Source of the DNA: Coenobita brevimanus
Lineage: Eukaryota > Arthropoda > Malacostraca > Decapoda > Coenobitidae
Length of the DNA: 64,000 nucleotides
Assembly: GCA_032717465.1 (NCBI GenBank)
Contig: CM064713.1
Location: 9,788,004 to 9,852,003, forward strand
Reading direction: 5' to 3'
The translations under genes and the position numbers were made by a program. Shown here piece after piece: positions 58,389-64,000 of the stretch (positions are counted from its first letter, which is position 1; every line of letters begins with the position of its first letter). Below the pieces are notes generated by a model. It saw only the letters and a list, made by a program, of their open reading frames with translations. It ran no database searches and was not told the origin of the DNA.

Positions 58389-58568
58389 TAATTAGGGACG
58401 ACAGCTGACGTATATGGAAATGTTCCTGACTCGTCTGGTTCCCTTTCATATATTGATGTCCCCTATATTAGGTTGTGCCTCGACTGACAGTCACCAGGTG
58501 ATGAGTGCAGGTATGTAATGTAGAAAGGCATTACATATCTGCAGTCGATGGTGTTCTGTTAGTCGAGG
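58389..58568 (+). other. Structured 3' UTR module 2, copy B
   Basis: The same as module 2 of copy A over the stem blocks (CCTCGACT/AGTCGAGG, TATGTAATG/CATTACATA). Confidence 0.7.
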
Positions 58569-58767
58569 TATTTTTACCATTAGTGTAGGTCTAGCTATTT
58601 GTCTCTGTAGGATTTAGTATAGGTTAGCGATTTGTCTGTTAGGTGATTAGTTTTAGGGTCTTTAGATTAGTTTTTCTTTATAATATAAGGTATAAAAAAT
58701 ATAAAACCAAGAAAAAATTAAAAAAATAAAAATACAAAAAAAAAATAAATAAGATTAAAATTATTAT

Positions 58768-58815
58768 ATATATATGTACGTTTGCATGAAAGTGTGTCTG
58801 TATGTATGCATGGAA

Positions 58816-58851
<36 letters not shown>

Positions 58852-58896
58852 ATATATATGTTTGTATATATATGTACATATGTTAAAATGTATATA

Positions 58897-58962
<66 letters not shown>

Positions 58963-58971
58963 TATGTTAAA

Positions 58972-59054
<83 letters not shown>

Positions 59055-59071
59055 AACATATATATATATAC

Positions 59072-59117
<46 letters not shown>

Positions 59118-59131
59118 TATATATGTTTATA

Positions 59132-59210
<79 letters not shown>

Positions 59211-59217
59211 ATATACA
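58768..59217. repeat. Expanded TA microsatellite in the 3' UTR of copy B
   Basis: About 450 bases of TA repeats with a TG run near 58815-58837. The block TGTACATATGTTAAAATG is present twice (near 58872 and 58957), which suggests an internal duplication of the tract. The true length is uncertain, because such runs are prone to slippage and assembly error. Confidence 0.95.
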
Positions 59218-59220
59218 CAT

Positions 59221-59279
59221 GGCCTTAATAACCAGGGGCTTCGGCCCCATTGGTTGATAGGCCGCAAAAAAAAAAAAAA
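59221..59279 (+). other. Terminal UNCG hairpin and poly(A), copy B
   Basis: Same stem blocks as copy A (AACCA/TGGTT, GGGGC-TTCG-GCCCC), with one A-to-T change in the 3' side bulge, then 14 A. Copy C begins at 59280. Confidence 0.75.
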
Positions 59280-59670
59280 GTCGTTAGTTGGACTTTGATG
59301 CATGGTTGTGAAGAGAGCGGACGTGTGCTGATCTCTTCTCTAGCTTGTAGGGTTGCCTCACTGGCTTTAGTTCTTTTTTTTCACCCTTCCGTTTTTCAAT
59401 AAAGTTAGTTTAGCTAGTACTAATTTTTCCTCCCAGGCCTTAGTAGATATAGTAGGTGTCTGTTCTACTTATACTGAGTTTACCTTTGCTTACTCGCCCA
59501 CGGAGGGTACCCCCCACTGATCGCTCTGGGGCGTGAAGTCACACACGGTCGCGGCCTCCCTGGAGTGGTTTGAGAGGGCAACCTCAGACTTAGGTGTGTG
59601 GTCCCCGGTTGTTTGTCCCTTGCTCGTTTTCTCCTTCTTCCCACTTCCCCCGCTAGGGGGAGTGGTAGCT

Positions 59671-61002
59671 ATGGAGGACGCCCCTACTGCCTCTCCCCCT
59701 CAGGGGTGGAGGTGGTCCTGACCGACCCATGACCGATCAACGGACTGACAGCCCCCAGACAGAACGGACCCCAGACTCGTTTGCCTCTTGACATAAATGT
59801 AAATAATGCGGAGTTTGTAATTGTTCATGCTCTAGGTTCCACTCCCTTGAGCAGACTCAATCCCTTCATGATTAAGAAGGTTATTGATGGCTGTGCTGGG
59901 GAGGTGGAACAAGTGAAAAACTTGTGAATGGAGACCTCCTTATTAAGACCTGTAATTCCTCCCAAGTTAAGGACTTGTTAAAGCTGCGCAAGTTCCACTG
60001 CTATGATGTCGAGGCCATGATCCCAACATCCATGAATTCCTGCAAGGGTGTTATCACTTGCAGGGATCTCATGGTGATGAGTGAGGAAGACATCATAGAG
60101 GAACTTGCTCAACAAGATGTCTTTGATGCCCGGTTTATAACTAGATTTTCCGAAGGCATAAGGACGAAGACGGCCACTATTGATTTGACTTTCGGCAAGG
60201 TTTCACTCGCGGCACATGTCAAAGTTGGTAACGAAATTGTTAATGTAAGACCATATATCCCCAACCCACTCCGTTGCATGAAGTGTCAATTATATGGGCA
60301 CATTGCTAAGAATTATCGGGCTTTAGTCAGTGTGTGGCAAATGTGCAACACAGGGTCACGATGCTGAGCAATGCACATCAGAGACTATCTGTTGCTTTCA
60401 CTGTAAGGGCGCTCACTCCACTTCCTCTAGGGATTGTCCCAAGTGGAAGGAGGAGAAGGAAGTCTGCACAGTGAAGGCAACTGAGGGTGTCTCCTACTAT
60501 GAAGCAAGGAAAAAGGTGAAGCAGTTGCATGCAACTCCTACGCCGAATAGGTCCTATGCTTCGGCGGTGATGTCCCGTCCTGTGATGTGCTCTCCTGCGA
60601 CACAGACTGACCCTGAACCGTTTCCTCTTGCCACACATTCTACCTCTCCATCTCAGCCTCCTGTCCAATCCACCTCTCAACCTGATACACCTGTTACTAC
60701 ATCATACTCTCAGGCTGCCGCTGCTGCTTCTCAGTCAGTCAAGCCTAAAACAGAAGCCTGGCAACTCTTGTAAGAGTAATTAGACCACCCTTACTAAGTC
60801 ACGACCTCATGTTCTTCCTGCTCCTGGCCCAGCGAGGGAGAGGAAGGGTAGCTCTTCCTCGGTGGAATCTGGGAACCTCGTAATTGATGAAAATATGGAG
60901 GTTTCCGTAAGCAAGCACCGGGATAGGTCCACCGGTAGTCGCTCGCCTTCTGGCGGGCGGCAAAAAATGCCTAAACACACTGGCCCCCAACGTAAATCTT
61001 AA
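59671..61002 (+). pseudogene. ORF1 of copy C, frameshifted, first knuckle damaged
   Basis: The start ATG at 59671 reads MEDAPTASPP, then the frame is lost. One missing base near 59922 gives KNL-stop where the others have KKL. The main frame restarts as NGDLLIKTCNSSQVKDLL. The last Cys of the first knuckle is replaced (CMKCQLYGHIAKNY). A one-base indel near 60330 shifts the frame before CGKCATQGHDAEQC and CFHCKGAHSTSSRDC. A further shift near 60762 precedes the conserved tail. The tail then runs in frame (RPHVLPAPGPARERK, SSSSVESGNLVIDENMEVSV) to the TAA at 61000-61002. Confidence 0.8.
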
Positions 61003-64000
61003 ACCGTCGCTTTCACTGTATTACAGTGGAATTGTAGAGGTATTGGGAATAAGTTACAAGATATAGCAATCTTGCTGTCAATACACAGGCCAGACGTTGT
61101 TTGTTTACAGGAGACGCGCCTGGAGGATCATCCTGATCCTCCACAGTTCAAACACTACCACTCGTATAGAAGATATGAAGGTCACGGAGTTGCCATTTAC
61201 ACACACAAATCACACCCACAAACGGAAGTGATTCTAAATTCTACTCTGGAAGCGGTCGCGTGCAGAGTAAAATTTAATAACACGTATCTGTCTATTTGCT
61301 CTCTGTACTGTCCTCCACATGGCCCCATTGATAGTGATGCTTTAAATTCACTAGTGGAACATCTCCCTGGGAATAAGTTAGTGTTGGGCGATTTTAACGC
61401 CCATCACTATCAATGGGGTAGCTTGAGGATTGATGGTCGTGGGGAGCAAGTAGCCGACCTAATACTACAGTCCAACCTCTGTCTTCTGAACGATGGTAGA
61501 GCGACTCGTGTAGATGATCGTACTGGTAACTTTTCGGCCATTGACTTATCTTTGGCCTCCCCTGGTATACATCAAGATCTCTCATGGGACCCTTACGACG
61601 ACTCCTTGGGAAGTGATCATTTACCCATCTGTCTTTCTTATACACGCGACATCATTTCGGACCCTCCACCTCCAAAATTTAACTATAAGAAAGCAGATTG
61701 GGGATCCTTCTCAAGGATCGCCAATTTAGATATATCTGGGGAGACCATAGATGTTAAGGTCGAAAATATAACCCAATCCATATTACACGCAGCTGAGGCT
61801 GCTATTCCCAAGACTTCTACAGTTCATGCGAAGCATAGAGCACATTGGTGGACGCCGGATTGCCGACAAGCATTAAGAAAACGCAATAGGAGATACAGGA
61901 TTTTTGATAGTCAGCCCACTGAGGAAAATTTTATTGCATACAAACAGGCACGGGCTGAGGCAAGGAGAATAATAAGAAGGGCCAAACGTGACTCCTGGCG
62001 GTCCTTTGTGTCCACGGTGACTCGTACAACACCATTACGTAAAGTCTGGTCCACTATAAGAATATTAAATAATAAAGGCCCATATTTCCCAGTCACCACC
62101 TTGCAGGTGAATAATAACATCTATGACGAGCCCGTGGACGTTGCTAACATCCTCGCCAGGAGTTTTTCTCATGTAAGTAGCTCAGCCAATTATGACCCGC
62201 GTTTCCAACATCATAAACGCACGGCTGAGCTACAGATATTAGACTTTGCCACAGAAGACGTAGACTCCCCGTACAACCAAGAGTTTACGCTAGATGAACT
62301 GCTCCTTGCCCTTAAATCCTGTAAAGACACCAGCCCTGGACCAGACACCATCACGTACGGTATGATCCAGCATCTTAATCAGGACAACCTGATTAAGATG
62401 TTAGCATTGTACAATGAGATTTGGGCGTCTCGAACGTTCCCAAACTCATGGCACTTTGCGCACGTCATACCGATACCCAAAGAGGCTGGTCGTCTTATGA
62501 ATCCCACTTCATTTCGTCCTATTGTGTTGACTTCTTGTCTATGTAAGGTCATGGAACGTATGGTTAACAATAGGCTTCTTTTTGTTTTAGAGTCGAAGAA
62601 TTTGTTAAATGATCAACAATGTGGCTTCCGTAAATACAGAAGTTCACTAGATCATTTAATGAATTTGGAGCATTGTATTGCAGAGGCATTTGCCAATAAA
62701 GAATTCATGATAGGGGTGTTCTTGGACATCCATAAAGCCTATGACATGACATGGCGACACGGTATACTAATGAAGCTCTATGCTTATGGTTTAAGAGGAA
62801 ATTTGCCTGTTTTTATTTCAAATTTCTTAAGGGACAGAACTTTCTCTGTCAAATTGCCCCGTAACGTAACATCGGATATATTTATCCAGGAAAACGGGGT
62901 GCCACAGGGAAGTGTGCTTAGTCCTACTTTATTTAGTATTATGATCAATGATATTCTGTCATCAGCTCCCATCCCGAGGAATCTTAAATACTCACTCTAC
63001 GCTGACGATTGTGCAATATGGCACTCTTCCCGTAATGCACAATTTTCGGCTGGGCGGATTCAAGCAGCCCTTGACTCCGTCCACCAATGGGCCTTGCAGT
63101 GGGGATTTAAGTTTTCCGTACGTAAGTGTGCCGCTATAGTTTTCACTAATCGTAACGTACCTAATTTGTGCTTAACTTTGGATAATCAGGCGGTACCTTT
63201 TCAAAATTCTGTAAAATTTTTAGGAATACATTTTGATCGTAGAATGAATTTTAAACTTCACGTTAATACTTTGCTTGCTCGTTGTGATAAACCGTTAAAT
63301 GTCCTCAAGTACCTAGCGGGTACTACGTGGAGTGCCGACAGAAAATCTTTATTAATGGTGTATAAGTCCCTTATTCGATCAAAGCTAGACTATGGCGCAC
63401 AGGTTTATGGCTCGGCATCCGATGCCACGCTGAAAGGATTGGATGTGCTACAGAATAAATGTTTGCGAATGTGTCTTGGAGCCGTCCGGTGTACCCGTGT
63501 TGCTCGTATGGAAGTGGAGGCGAATGTGCCTCCCCTCCGTATTCGCCGTGACCACCTGGCCTTGTCCTATAGTGTAAGGAGATTTAGAAAAAGTAATATC
63601 GGCAATGTGGCCTGTACCCCCCTGCGTCAATACCACCACCTTCTGCGGGGGGTGCGTCGGCCACTTGCCGCTCGCCTCCACTTACTGACTCAGGAGCTTG
63701 GTGTGGACCCCAGTGACTGTGACAAGTTGGTGTTAAAAAATATAGTGCCTTGGGAGCCACCTGCCTTTACTGTTGATGTTACATGGCTCCCAGCACCAAA
63801 GGCCAAGGCGCCGGAGGCGGAGGTCCACCACTTGTTTCGTAACAGCATCATTCGTCACTTGGGATCTCACCACTTGTACACCGACGGCTCCAAGTCGAGT
63901 GAATGCGTGGGTGCAAGTGTGTGGTCGACTGAATGTGCCCTCAGGTATCGGTTGCCGACTCATACATCTGTGTTTACCTCAGAACTTTTTGCTATTGACA
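61003..64000 (+). CDS. ORF2 endonuclease-RT-RNase H of copy C (open to the window edge)
   Basis: As in copy A, the frame opens directly after the ORF1 TAA (61000-61002) and is in the same frame: TVAFTVLQWNCRGIGNKLQD. It is open for at least 999 codons, through endonuclease, RT (FLDIHKAYD, QGSVLSPTLF, YADD) and into RNase H (YTDGSK, TSELFAID). There is no ATG in frame before the residue matching Met 453 of copy A. It is close to copies A and B, except for a diverged patch near 63750-63870 (NIVPWEPPAFTVDV, NSIIRHLGSHHLYTDG). Confidence 0.88.

Larger units (their letters stand above)
52667..59279 (+). mobile_element. Non-LTR retrotransposon copy B
   Basis: A full-length copy of about 6.6 kb, head-to-tail with A. 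5' UTR 52667-53060 (AATAAA at 52791), ORF1 53061-54402, ORF2 54453-58091, 3' UTR with two modules, expanded TA microsatellite, terminal hairpin and 14 A (59266-59279). From about 54426 to 58760 it is almost the same as copy A, while its ORF1 is clearly more diverged from A. The extra length relative to A is mostly microsatellite. Confidence 0.9.
59280..64000 (+). mobile_element. Non-LTR retrotransposon copy C (runs off the window)
   Basis: 5' UTR 59280-59670 (AATAAA at 59398), ORF1 59671-61002, ORF2 61003 to beyond 64000. It joins directly to the poly(A) of copy B. The first dozen bases (GTCGTTAGTTGGACTTTG) differ from A and B, so the 5' ends are not identical. Confidence 0.9.

Noticed and set aside
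1..64000. tRNA or rRNA genes
   Set aside because: No cloverleaf with a clear anticodon arm or TTCGANTC box in context, and no rRNA-like conserved stretch, was noticed on reading; a covariance-model scan was not possible.

Overview
The window is eukaryotic repeat DNA with no recognisable host gene. It looks like arthropod DNA, most likely a decapod crustacean. That guess rests on the families present (RNase-H-bearing I/Jockey-like non-LTR elements, RTE 'craniofacial development protein 2-like' endonuclease fragments, TTAA-flanked piggyBac-like MITEs, long TA/TG/GA microsatellites); nothing in the sequence proves the taxon.

Layout. (1) 1-10143, minus strand: two related non-LTR retrotransposons, nested. 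Element 1 (about 6288 to beyond the left edge) has its 5' end inside the reverse-transcriptase region of element 2 (10143 to 6289). Element 2 itself sits inside the first visible TTAA junction of the array to its right. (2) 10145-45432: a tandem array of nine direct units of about 4.0 kb, nearly identical, the last cut by an assembly gap. Each unit carries, in order, a decayed DIRS-like RNase H remnant (+), an interspersed repeat rich in GGATCC, an (A)n(GA)n microsatellite, an RTE-clade endonuclease fragment without reverse transcriptase (-), and a piggyBac-like MITE inserted in inverted orientation into a related MITE, with TTAA on both sides. (3) 45433-45532: 100 N, a scaffold gap of unknown true size. 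(4) 45533-64000, plus strand: a head-to-tail series of one non-LTR family: a 3' tail (copy 0), two full-length copies (A 46281-52666, B 52667-59279) and a third running off the window (C from 59280). Each poly(A) tract is joined directly to the 5' end of the next copy.

In the plus-strand family ORF1 is an RRM-like/zinc-knuckle nucleic-acid-binding protein. ORF2 is an apurinic endonuclease, reverse transcriptase and RNase H with a C-terminal CCHC. In copies A and C, ORF1 ends in one TAA and ORF2 continues in the same frame with no ATG for about 450 codons, which suggests stop-codon readthrough or non-AUG initiation. ORF2 is open in all three copies, while ORF1 is broken in all three and much more diverged. 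The 3' UTR carries two paralogous structured modules of about 180 nt and a terminal UNCG-tetraloop hairpin with compensatory base changes between copies.

The most unusual points are the head-to-tail organisation with poly(A)/5' junctions, the TAA-linked ORF1/ORF2 without an AUG, the covarying 3' UTR structures, and the 4-kb macrosatellite that preserves a MITE-in-MITE insertion. All function statements come from motif recognition by eye; no database search was run.
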